A program made the position numbers and the translations under genes. From an uncultured Eubacteriales bacterium (GTDB lineage: Bacteria > Bacillota > Clostridia > Christensenellales > CAG-138), in NCBI GenBank assembly GCA_900542615.1, contig UQOG01000035.1:1-15751 (forward strand): a DNA stretch of 15,751 nt. The letters run 5' to 3'. The notes under the pieces are model-generated. The model was not told where the DNA came from, ran no database searches, and saw nothing but the letters and a program-made list of their open reading frames with translations. Below are positions 7,057-13,381 of the stretch, piece after piece; the stretch's first letter is position 1; each line of letters starts with the position of its first letter.

Positions 7057-7084
7057 AAAAAATCCGGAAAGGAAGGATGAGAGC

Positions 7085-7567
7085 ATGTACCCATGCCGGA
7101 TCCGGCGGCTGCAGCCGGCGGAATACCCCCTGCTGGCGGATTTTTTGTATATGGCCATCTTTGTGCCCCCGGGGCAGCAGCCGCCGCCCCGGGAGGTGCT
7201 GGCGCTGCCGGACATGCAGGTATATATCCAGGGCTTCGGCCGGGGGACGGGGGATAGGGCCGTGGCCGCAGAGGCGGCGGGCAGGCTGGTGGGGGCCGCC
7301 TGGGCCAGGATCGTGGAGGACTACGGCCATGTGGATGACGATACCCCTTCCCTGGCGGTGGCGGTGGAAGCGCCCTACCGGGGGCAGGGGATCGGCGGGG
7401 CGCTGCTCAGGGCCTTGCTGGACCAACTTGCCCAGGCCGGATACCGGCGTGCCTCCCTTTCCGTACAAAAGGAAAACCCAGCCGTGGCTTTGTACCGGCG
7501 GCTGGGCTTTCAAACCCTGCGTGAAACCGAATCGGAATATATCATGGTAAATACCCTGGCGCGATAA
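7085..7567 (+). CDS. GNAT family N-acetyltransferase
   Basis: This 160-residue cytoplasmic acyl-CoA-dependent N-acetyltransferase is about the usual GNAT length. Motif A is clear: SLAVAVEAPYRGQGIGGALL (89-108), with the acetyl-CoA pyrophosphate loop R99-G-Q-G-I-G104. The C-terminal NPAVALYRRLGF (131-142) is the typical motif B region. The substrate cannot be told from sequence. The start at 7085 is preceded by AAGGAAGG at 8-base spacing. The same frame is open further upstream, but that would translate through the terminator and two hairpins. It sits 117 bases after the EF-G terminator with no clear promoter, so it may depend on readthrough or a weak promoter. It is convergent with the hydrolase gene, 44 bases away. 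Confidence 0.9.
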   Translation: MYPCRIRRLQPAEYPLLADFLYMAIFVPPGQQPPPREVLALPDMQVYIQGFGRGTGDRAVAAEAAGRLVGAAWARIVEDYGHVDDDTPSLAVAVEAPYRGQGIGGALLRALLDQLAQAGYRRASLSVQKENPAVALYRRLGFQTLRETESEYIMVNTLAR

Positions 7568-7611
7568 ACGCAGGGCGGCTGAAAAGGAGAACCCCTGGGG
7601 AAAGGGAAAGC

Positions 7612-8364
7612 CTATTTCAGGAAAAAGGCTTTGATCGCATCGGCCATTTCCTCAGCCCGGGAAAGAATGAGCGGATGTTCTCCCCAATCGAAAAGCCGAT
7701 ACTGGATGTTCGGATTCTTGCTGTGCAAATCCCGGCATTCTTGCGCCATGTCGTTTGCCAGCATGGCGTCCCCTTGGCTGATGGTGATCAATAGGGGCAC
7801 TTGGATGTCCTGAATGGGCCGGAGGAAAAGACGCGCGCCATTTGTTTCATAATTCACCAGCGCCTCCGTGTCCAGATCCACAACCCGTTCCCAGTCTTTG
7901 CCCTGGCACCATTCGTAAAAACCGCGCGCCTGCGGATCTGCTTTGGCAAACTGCCGCTCCTGCAAAAGGGCTTTGGCAAAGCCCGGCGCCAGCTTGCTTC
8001 CATCAAAGCTGTCCGCCACCACCTTGTTAAACAGTTCCGGCGATGCAAGGGCGGCGTTGATGGCGGCATAGGCCCCGCCGCTGGTGCCGATCAGGTTTAC
8101 CTTTGCATAGCCCAACGCCTTGCACAGGGAAACCACTTGCATCCCTTGGTCGATCCACAGTTCATCTGGAAAGCGGCAAACGCGTTCGGATTTTCCGTTC
8201 CCCAGAAAATCCAGCAGCACGATCCCCATAGTTTGCGCATAAAGAGGCAAGACAAACTGGAACATCTTGGAAGAGGCGGTGTTGCCGTGCAGGAACACAC
8301 AGGGCATACCGCTGCCGGATTCCGTATAGAAAACCCGCTTGCCTGCATAGTGGAAATACGCCAT
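7612..8364 (-). CDS. Alpha/beta fold hydrolase
   Basis: This 250-residue alpha/beta hydrolase has a visible catalytic set: oxyanion-hole H26-G-N (FLHGN), nucleophile S95 in LIGTSGGA (GxSxG), an acid at D199 (SQGDAM) and H230 (WGEHPLI). There is no signal peptide, so it is cytoplasmic. The family covers esterases, thioesterases and C-C hydrolases, and the substrate cannot be predicted. GGGGAGA lies about 9 bases before the ATG. It follows the Nim-like gene by 24 bases and is the last gene of the PAP2 > Nim-like > hydrolase transcript. I find no strong terminator in the 44 bases before the convergent GNAT gene. Confidence 0.9.
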   Translation of the reverse strand: MAYFHYAGKRVFYTESGSGMPCVFLHGNTASSKMFQFVLPLYAQTMGIVLLDFLGNGKSERVCRFPDELWIDQGMQVVSLCKALGYAKVNLIGTSGGAYAAINAALASPELFNKVVADSFDGSKLAPGFAKALLQERQFAKADPQARGFYEWCQGKDWERVVDLDTEALVNYETNGARLFLRPIQDIQVPLLITISQGDAMLANDMAQECRDLHSKNPNIQYRLFDWGEHPLILSRAEEMADAIKAFFLK

Positions 8365-8388
8365 ATTTGCATTCTCCCCATCTGCGGC

Positions 8389-8880
8389 TTAATGCCGTTT
8401 TCCGGTCCAATGTTCCGCTTCGATCATAAAAACCCGGGTCTGGGATAGGATCCCCGGGTCAAAGGCATAGGGGCCCTTGGCGAACCGGTCCATGATCCGG
8501 GAGAGGCCGGCCTCCCGTTCCTCGGGCGTATGCAGCTCCTTTGCCAGGCCGAAGCCGATGATGCTGGCATAGCCATAGGAATATTCGCAGGGGATAGCTC
8601 CCGCAAGCAGCTGATGCTGGCAGTCCATCTCAAAGCACACCCGGGGATCCGCTTCCAGCAGCCGGATTTTCCGGCCCTGGGCGGCGCAGTGGAAAAACAG
8701 CTGCAACCGGCCGTCCGGCCCTAGGACATAGCCAAAGTTCAGGGGCACCACATAGGGACCCTGGGGGCCGGTCATGGCCAGGCGCATGACCTGGCATTGC
8801 TCCAGAAGCCGGCGCAATTGGGCGGGGTCGGTCATGGCCCTGTCCTTTCTGCGCATGGGGGGATACGGGGTATCAGCCAT
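8389..8880 (-). CDS. Nim-like flavin-binding (pyridoxamine 5'-phosphate oxidase family) protein
   Basis: This 163-residue split-barrel FMN-binding protein resembles the NimA/5-nitroimidazole reductase-like branch of the PNPOx family. Recognisable segments are MRRKDRAM (9-16), VVPLNFGY (44-51), FFHCAAQGRK (62-71, with the conserved histidine H64) and RVCFEMD (80-86). NimA reduces nitroimidazoles to amines; most such homologues have no tested drug activity, so resistance should not be assumed. The start at 8880 has AGGAGG 7 bases upstream, placed in the 10-base gap after the PAP2 stop codon, which indicates co-translation. It is co-transcribed with PAP2 and the hydrolase. Confidence 0.9.
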   Translation of the reverse strand: MADTPYPPMRRKDRAMTDPAQLRRLLEQCQVMRLAMTGPQGPYVVPLNFGYVLGPDGRLQLFFHCAAQGRKIRLLEADPRVCFEMDCQHQLLAGAIPCEYSYGYASIIGFGLAKELHTPEEREAGLSRIMDRFAKGPYAFDPGILSQTRVFMIEAEHWTGKRH

Positions 8881-8890
8881 GGGAAACCTC

Positions 8891-9811
8891 CTATTTGTCG
8901 GGCGTTGCAGGCTTGCGGTCCAGCTTTTTCCACAGGGGGAAGGTGAGGGGCCAGACCAGGCCGCCGAATAGGGCGACCAGGCAATACCGCACCCCGTCCC
9001 CCAGGGGATTGCCTTGGAAAAGTTGGTTGATGGGCCCTTTGAGCCCGGACTTGATGGCCAGGATCACCGCCAGGCCCAAAGCCACCTTGCAGAGCTGGCC
9101 CGGCAGGGGGGCCCGGGTGTCGTAATGGAGATATCGTTCATCCACCCGCCAGGCAATGCAAAGGCCAACGGCCGCCCCGGACAGGGAATAGGCGCTCTCC
9201 AGGCCATGCAGGTCGAATTCCGCCACGTTGGCCGGGCCTTTGGGTGCCAGCAGCAGATACCCCACCATCAGGGCCATGGCGGCCAGGATGATCCACCGGA
9301 TGGTCCCAGGCCGCAGCCTGTCAAAGAGCCGAATGCATATAACGCTGGTCAGGAGCCCCACCCCCAGGGAGACCCCCACGTCCAGAGGGGTATGCACCCC
9401 CAGGTACATCCGGGAAAAGCCGGTGAGCAGGATGATGGCGGCGCATAGCCAGCTGACCCACCTGCGCTTTGCCCAAAGGGCGATGGCGGAAAATTCCGCC
9501 GTGACGTTTTGGGTATGGCCGCTGGGGAAGGAGTAGCCGGTGGCAGCCGCCCGGGCGGATTCCACAATGGTGAAATCGGGATCCTTCACCCAGGGGCGGG
9601 GGATGAGGAAGATGGCTTTGAGCAGCTGGTTGATCGCCGTGCCGGTGGCGGCAATGAGAAATAGGCAATAGCCCTTTTGCTTATCGAAGCACCATAGCAG
9701 CAGCAAGACCGCGGCGATGCATACGGTTTGATCGCCAAGGTAGGTGATGGCGGAAAAAACAACGTTCCAAACGGGTGTCCGCAGCTCTTCCAGCGCATAC
9801 AGAATGTCCAT
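8891..9811 (-). CDS. PAP2 family membrane phosphatase
   Basis: This 306-residue polytopic membrane protein has the full acid phosphatase signature: K65-x6-R72-P73, S97-G-H99 in SFPSGHT, and S133-R-x5-H140-x3-D144. Such enzymes dephosphorylate lipid phosphates such as undecaprenyl pyrophosphate or phosphatidate at the outer face of the membrane. It is longer than the minimal PAP2 enzyme (about 200 residues). The extra C-terminal third holds more hydrophobic segments of unknown role. The ribosome binding site is weak. I kept the start at 9811 because the sequence from MDILYALEEL onwards looks like a family N-terminus. It is the first gene of the three-gene minus-strand operon and has its own promoter. 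Confidence 0.92.
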   Translation of the reverse strand: MDILYALEELRTPVWNVVFSAITYLGDQTVCIAAVLLLLWCFDKQKGYCLFLIAATGTAINQLLKAIFLIPRPWVKDPDFTIVESARAAATGYSFPSGHTQNVTAEFSAIALWAKRRWVSWLCAAIILLTGFSRMYLGVHTPLDVGVSLGVGLLTSVICIRLFDRLRPGTIRWIILAAMALMVGYLLLAPKGPANVAEFDLHGLESAYSLSGAAVGLCIAWRVDERYLHYDTRAPLPGQLCKVALGLAVILAIKSGLKGPINQLFQGNPLGDGVRYCLVALFGGLVWPLTFPLWKKLDRKPATPDK

Positions 9812-9881
9812 ACGGCAAATCCAGGATCCCTTCGCAAAAGAATGGGCGCCCCCATAGGATTAGGGGCCGTCCTTGCTGCAT

Positions 9882-9911
9882 AGTATATCACACAACCCGG
9901 CGTCCTTTCAA
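9882..9911 (-). promoter_or_regulatory. Promoter of the PAP2 operon
   Basis: On the minus strand, -35 TTGAAA (9906-9911) and -10 TATACT (9882-9887) are 18 bases apart, and the -10 carries a TGA extension. The leader would be about 60 bases. It is divergent from the nucleoside kinase promoter. Confidence 0.75.
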
Positions 9912-9925
9912 CGCGGCGGCCCAGG

Positions 9926-9947
9926 GCAAATGGGGGCCCCGCTTTGC
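9926..9947. promoter_or_regulatory. Dyad between divergent promoters, candidate operator
   Basis: GCAAA (9926-9930) and TTTGC (9943-9947) flank the palindrome GGGGCCCC (9933-9940), all sharing one centre of symmetry at 9936.5. Eighteen of 22 positions are symmetric. It lies between the two -35 boxes and overlaps the plus-strand -35, so a bound repressor could block the kinase promoter. The regulator is unknown. Confidence 0.4.
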
Positions 9948-9972
9948 TAGATGCCGGGCCGTGTGGTATACT
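9944..9972 (+). promoter_or_regulatory. Promoter of the nucleoside kinase gene
   Basis: The -35 TTGCTA (9944-9949) and -10 TATACT (9967-9972) have a 17-base spacer, and the -10 carries the TGG extension (9964-9966). Transcription should begin near 9979, giving a leader of about 59 bases. Confidence 0.8.
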
Positions 9973-10037
9973 GGAAAAAACGGCTCCGCCCGGCGCCATG
10001 GGAAGCGGCGCTTGGCGGAAGGGAAAGGAGAGACGAT

Positions 10038-11738
10038 ATGCAGCTTTTTTTAGACGGGAAAGCCGTAGATGCCCGGTGCGGGGAAACCTTGTTGACCCTG
10101 GTGCGGCGGGCCGGGCTGGATTCCCTGGATATGGCCCGGCGTCCCCTTGCGGCCCAGATCGGCGGCGATATATATACCCTCAATGTAGACCCCATCCATG
10201 AGATCCCGGCGGGGATAGAGCCCAGGCAGGCGGTGCGCCGGGCCCAGGGCCGGATCAAGCTCCTGCGCTATGGAGATGACCTGGGCAGGCGGGTGTATGA
10301 GCGCACGCTGCAATATGTGCTGTTTATGGCCTTCCGGCAGCTTTGGCCAAAGGCCAAGGTGCAGGTGAACTATTCCCTGGGCCCGGGCCTGTATATCACC
10401 GTGGAAAAGGAGCCGGCCCTCTCCCAGGAGGACATCAACCAGCTGGACGCCTGCTGCCGGTCCATCGTCCGGCAGGACCTGCCGCTGCTGCGGGAACGGT
10501 TGGATATTCAAGAAGCCATCGATTTTTATCAGCAGGAAGGCCAGGAGGATAAGGTGCGGCTGCTTCGCTGGCGCAAATTCAACTACTTCGACTGCTACCG
10601 CCAGGGGGATTATCTGGACTATTTCTACGGGGAAATGGCCCCCTCCACAGGCTATGCCCAGGTGTTCAGCATCCAGCTGGAATCCCCGGGGCTGATCCTG
10701 TGTATGCCGGACGATGGGGACCCAAACAAGCCGGGGGTGTATCACCGCAGCCCGAAATTCGCCGCCGTGTTCGCCCAGAGCGACCAATGGGGCCGGCTGC
10801 TCCATTGCGGCAATGTGGCGGACCTGAACGAGATGGTGGAAAACGGCTCCATCCGGGAGCTGATCCGCATCAACGAAGCCCTTCACGAGAAGCGCTACGC
10901 GGCCATTGCAGACGACATCGTACAGCAGGGCGCCCGGGCGGTGATGGTGGCGGGGCCGTCCTCTTCCGGCAAGACCACCTCCGCCAACCGGCTGTATACC
11001 CACCTGCGGGTATTGGGAAAGAACCCGGTGCTGATCTCCCTGGATAACTATTATATCGACCGGGATAAGATCCAGCCGGATGAAAATGGAGAATTGGATC
11101 TGGAGAGCATCGAAACCCTGGATGTAGGCCGGTTTAACCAGGACCTGGAGGCGCTGATCGACGGCAAACGGGTGGAAACCCCCATCTTCGATTTCAAGAC
11201 CGGCCGCCGCGCCCCCCAGGGGCGGGAAATCCAGGTGGCGGCAGGGGAGCCCATGATCATCGAGGGCATCCACGGCTTAAACCAGCGGATGATCAGCCCC
11301 TCCATTCCAGCGGAGGCGGTATTCCGTGTGTACATCAGCGCCCTGACCACCCTGAACCTGGACGACCACAACCGGATCCGCACCACGGATATCCGCCTGC
11401 TGCGGCGGCTGGTGCGGGATTATGAGACCCGGGGAGCTTCCGTGGAGCATACCATGTCCATGTGGGCCAGCGTGCAGCGGGGGGAGCGCACCTGGATCTT
11501 CCCCTATCAGGAGCAGGCGGACGCTTTGCTGAACACCGCCTTAGTCTATGAGCCGGCGGTGCTCAAAAAGCACATCTACCCCTTGCTGCTCCAGGTGACG
11601 GAGGATAGCCCCTACTATGCCGATGTGCACAGCATCATCAAATTCCTGAACTACTTCCAGGTGGCGGAGGTGGAGGACGAGATCCCGCCCACCTCGATCC
11701 TGCGGGAATTCATCGGCGGCAACGCCTTCTACCGCTAA
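10038..11738 (+). CDS. Nucleoside kinase with ThrRS-like N-terminal region (uridine kinase family)
   Basis: This 566-residue protein has two parts. The N-terminus (about 1-60) is a TGS-like beta-grasp domain, followed by a region (about 75-250) resembling the second additional domain of threonyl-tRNA synthetase but without the zinc/editing HxxxH motif. The C-terminal part is a uridine kinase/phosphoribulokinase-type P-loop domain with Walker A GPSSSGKT (306-313), LISLDNYYIDRD and IIEGIHGLN. This fusion is common in Clostridia and is annotated as nucleoside kinase; it would phosphorylate a nucleoside, probably a pyrimidine, using NTP. The exact substrate is unproven. The start at 10038 has AAAGGAG at good spacing. 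The frame is open 29 codons further upstream, but those would overlap the promoter. The next gene follows after 18 bases. Confidence 0.9.
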   Translation: MQLFLDGKAVDARCGETLLTLVRRAGLDSLDMARRPLAAQIGGDIYTLNVDPIHEIPAGIEPRQAVRRAQGRIKLLRYGDDLGRRVYERTLQYVLFMAFRQLWPKAKVQVNYSLGPGLYITVEKEPALSQEDINQLDACCRSIVRQDLPLLRERLDIQEAIDFYQQEGQEDKVRLLRWRKFNYFDCYRQGDYLDYFYGEMAPSTGYAQVFSIQLESPGLILCMPDDGDPNKPGVYHRSPKFAAVFAQSDQWGRLLHCGNVADLNEMVENGSIRELIRINEALHEKRYAAIADDIVQQGARAVMVAGPSSSGKTTSANRLYTHLRVLGKNPVLISLDNYYIDRDKIQPDENGELDLESIETLDVGRFNQDLEALIDGKRVETPIFDFKTGRRAPQGREIQVAAGEPMIIEGIHGLNQRMISPSIPAEAVFRVYISALTTLNLDDHNRIRTTDIRLLRRLVRDYETRGASVEHTMSMWASVQRGERTWIFPYQEQADALLNTALVYEPAVLKKHIYPLLLQVTEDSPYYADVHSIIKFLNYFQVAEVEDEIPPTSILREFIGGNAFYR

Positions 11739-11740
11739 AA

Positions 11741-11759
11741 AAGGAAGGAGCCGGCATTG
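11741..11759 (+). promoter_or_regulatory. Ribosome binding site that supports a TTG start
   Basis: AAGGAAGGAG (11741-11750) lies six bases before TTG (11757-11759). No ATG or GTG nearby has such a site, and the hydrophobic segment expected of the product starts ten residues later. Confidence 0.7.
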
Positions 11760-12290
11760 CGAGAGATAGGAAGCCGAAGAAAACAAATCCGATTGGCCGG
11801 AGCGGCGCTGGTGGTTATAGGGATCATATGGGCGGCCGGGTCCGGCTGGGGCGCGCCCCGGGGGGATACCCGACAGAGCCGGGAGCAGATCCTGGAGGCC
11901 TCCCTTGCAAAAGGGACGGACTGGCGCATCGTAACGGAGAGCCAGGTTGCGGACTACATCGTCAGCGGCGGGGTAAGCGGCGACGGCATGGCTACCATCG
12001 CTGTATTTGCACCGGAAGGGGCGGGGAAATACCGGTTTTATACCGCAACCAACCGCAGCCGAAACCACCCGATGCTGGCCGGAGCCACCATAAACGGCAG
12101 CCTGTATGACCTGTGCTGGTTTCCGGATGTCCCGACGGAATACGCCCTATTGACCTATACGGCCAATGGGGAAACCCAAACGCTGCGGTTTGACACGGGG
12201 GATGGAGCGATCATCGCAAACCCTGCCCCCTATGGCGACTATACGCTGCAAGCCCGCTATGTGGACGGGGACGGGATTTGGTACGAATAA
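11757..12290 (+). CDS. Membrane-anchored or secreted hypothetical protein
   Basis: This 177-residue protein of unknown function starts at TTG. The N-terminus is basic (MREIGSRRKQIR), followed by one hydrophobic helix (about 12-28, ending AAGSGWG). It is therefore a signal peptide or single-pass anchor with the rest outside the cell; no lipobox cysteine is present. The remainder looks like a small beta-rich domain with segments DWRIVTE (55-61), IAVFAPEG, NGSLYDLCWFP and TYTANGETQTLRFDT. It resembles small uncharacterised exported proteins of Bacillota, but I cannot name a domain. It follows the nucleoside kinase by 18 bases, so it is probably co-transcribed. It ends 26 bases before a strong terminator. 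Confidence 0.75.
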   Translation: MREIGSRRKQIRLAGAALVVIGIIWAAGSGWGAPRGDTRQSREQILEASLAKGTDWRIVTESQVADYIVSGGVSGDGMATIAVFAPEGAGKYRFYTATNRSRNHPMLAGATINGSLYDLCWFPDVPTEYALLTYTANGETQTLRFDTGDGAIIANPAPYGDYTLQARYVDGDGIWYE

Positions 12291-12316
12291 ACGGCCAACA
12301 GCAACCACCGACAGCG

Positions 12317-12348
12317 AAAAGAGGGAAGCCCACGGGCTTCCCTCTTTT
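12317..12348. terminator. Bidirectional intrinsic terminator
   Basis: AAAAGAGGGAAGCCC (12317-12331) and GGGCTTCCCTCTTTT (12334-12348) are perfect reverse complements, a 15-bp stem with a tiny loop and T-runs on both strands. It lies between convergent transcripts and should end both the kinase/hypothetical operon and the AdhE/APH-like/ferredoxin operon. Confidence 0.95.
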
Positions 12349-12364
12349 GTATATATTGGCGGTT

Positions 12365-12604
12365 TTACGCCTTTGCCAGCACGTGCTCCTGGAAGAAGGC
12401 GTCCACCGTTTCCGGGGAAACGGAATAGAGCGTCCCATCCACGGTGACGGATACGCCGTTCTGGCAGTTTTTCATGCAAAACGCCCCTGCCAGCTCCACC
12501 TTATCCTGCAGCTGATGCTGGGCGATCAGGTGCTGCAGCTCTTCCACCACCTGGCGGGAACCCTTGATATGGCAGGAACTGCCGATGCAAATCGTGACCT
12601 TCAT
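12365..12604 (-). CDS. Small thioredoxin-like [2Fe-2S] ferredoxin (NuoE-like)
   Basis: This 79-residue protein is typical of stand-alone thioredoxin-fold [2Fe-2S] ferredoxins, which are related to the C-terminal domain of NuoE/HydC-type subunits. The four ligands are C6-x4-C11 and C43-x3-C47 (CIGSSC and CMKNC), the spacing of that family. It should shuttle electrons in the cytoplasm; the partner is unknown. GGGAGGA lies 7 bases before the ATG. It is the last gene of a run with AdhE and the APH-like kinase, 15 bases after the latter, and 17 bases before a strong terminator. The neighbourhood suggests a link to fermentation redox balance, but that is inference. Confidence 0.9.
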   Translation of the reverse strand: MKVTICIGSSCHIKGSRQVVEELQHLIAQHQLQDKVELAGAFCMKNCQNGVSVTVDGTLYSVSPETVDAFFQEHVLAKA

Positions 12605-12619
12605 GATGCTTCCTCCCTG

Positions 12620-13366
12620 TTATTGATATTCCGCCACATCCACCCAGGAAAGCAGGAATTCCCGCTCCTGGGGCTTGCCCTTCACGGACTGGGACGCGGC
12701 TACGATGGGGAGCCAACGCTCCACATATTGCCGGGCGGTATCGCTCTTCTTGCAGAAGAGGTTCAGGTACTTCTTCGCCCCGTCGATATCCCCGTTCAGC
12801 CAGAACAGCAGGTACGTCCGGGCCACGTCTGCGGAGGCGTTGCCCTGGGTGGCGTGGGACCAATCCAGAATATAGGGGCCGTTCTCCGACATGATGATGT
12901 TGGAGGGGTTGAAATCCCCGTGGCAGACCTTATTGTGATGGGGGGTGGAGTCCAGCCGGGTGTGCAGCTCATACCGGGTGGTGGCGTCCAGGCCCGTCTC
13001 GTCGATCTTGCGCTTCATCTTATCGTAGAGCTTGTTGAGCAAGGGCGCCCGATGGGTATGGACCTCCATTTGCAGATCCACAAACTGCTCCAAATATGCG
13101 TCCTTATCCTGGGGGTTTTCCTCCATCAGCTGGGCCAGGGTCTTGCCGGGGATGTATTCGGATACGATGGCCCATTTGCCGTCGATCACGGACACCTCCA
13201 ATACCTTGGGGACCCGGACGCCGGCTTCTTCCACCCGGGCCTGGTTCAGGGCCTCGTTGAGGATATCCGACTTGGAGAAGTTGGCGTCAAACACCTTGAT
13301 CGCCTTGTCGCCATCCCGATAGACGGTCTTGTTGTTGCGTACCGCAATTACACGTTCCAGATTCAT
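12620..13366 (-). CDS. APH-like (aminoglycoside phosphotransferase fold) small-molecule kinase
   Basis: This 248-residue protein has the eukaryotic-like kinase/APH fold. The N-lobe has K24 in KAIKVF and a hinge IVSEYIPGKTL (67-77). The catalytic loop is H149-G-D151-FNPSN156, and the metal-binding aspartate is D168 in ILDWSHA, replacing DFG. These show ATP-dependent phosphorylation of a small molecule or protein; choline, fructosamine, homoserine and antibiotic kinases share the fold, so resistance cannot be inferred. It is shorter than typical APH enzymes (about 260-300). The start at 13366 has AAGGAGG 7 bases upstream. It sits 15 bases after adhE and 15 before the ferredoxin, so co-transcription is likely. 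Confidence 0.88.
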   Translation of the reverse strand: MNLERVIAVRNNKTVYRDGDKAIKVFDANFSKSDILNEALNQARVEEAGVRVPKVLEVSVIDGKWAIVSEYIPGKTLAQLMEENPQDKDAYLEQFVDLQMEVHTHRAPLLNKLYDKMKRKIDETGLDATTRYELHTRLDSTPHHNKVCHGDFNPSNIIMSENGPYILDWSHATQGNASADVARTYLLFWLNGDIDGAKKYLNLFCKKSDTARQYVERWLPIVAASQSVKGKPQEREFLLSWVDVAEYQ

Positions 13367-13381
13367 ATTCCGCCTCCTTGC

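Noticed and set aside
6941..7084. N-terminal extension of the GNAT frame back to 6941
   Set aside because: It would translate the terminator stem and two hairpins; the ATG at 7085 has a good ribosome binding site and begins the family-like sequence.
4803..7094. 763-codon open frame on the minus strand opposite the EF-G-like gene
   Set aside because: The product is rich in Gly, His and Leu with no family motif. It spans the EF-G terminator and promoter and mirrors the codon bias of the real gene, so it is an antisense shadow.
8389..8880. Calling the Nim-like gene a nitroimidazole resistance gene
   Set aside because: Only the fold and general motifs are visible; most chromosomal homologues have no proven drug activity.
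9951..10037. Upstream start of the nucleoside kinase at 9951
   Set aside because: It overlaps the predicted -10 box and would precede the transcription start; the ATG at 10038 has AAAGGAG.
10050..11273. 407-codon minus-strand open frame opposite the nucleoside kinase
   Set aside because: It has low-complexity composition, no ribosome binding site and lies wholly inside a confidently identified gene.
12620..13366. Calling the APH-like kinase an antibiotic resistance gene
   Set aside because: The catalytic motifs are shared by many metabolic kinases, and nothing in the context supports a drug substrate.
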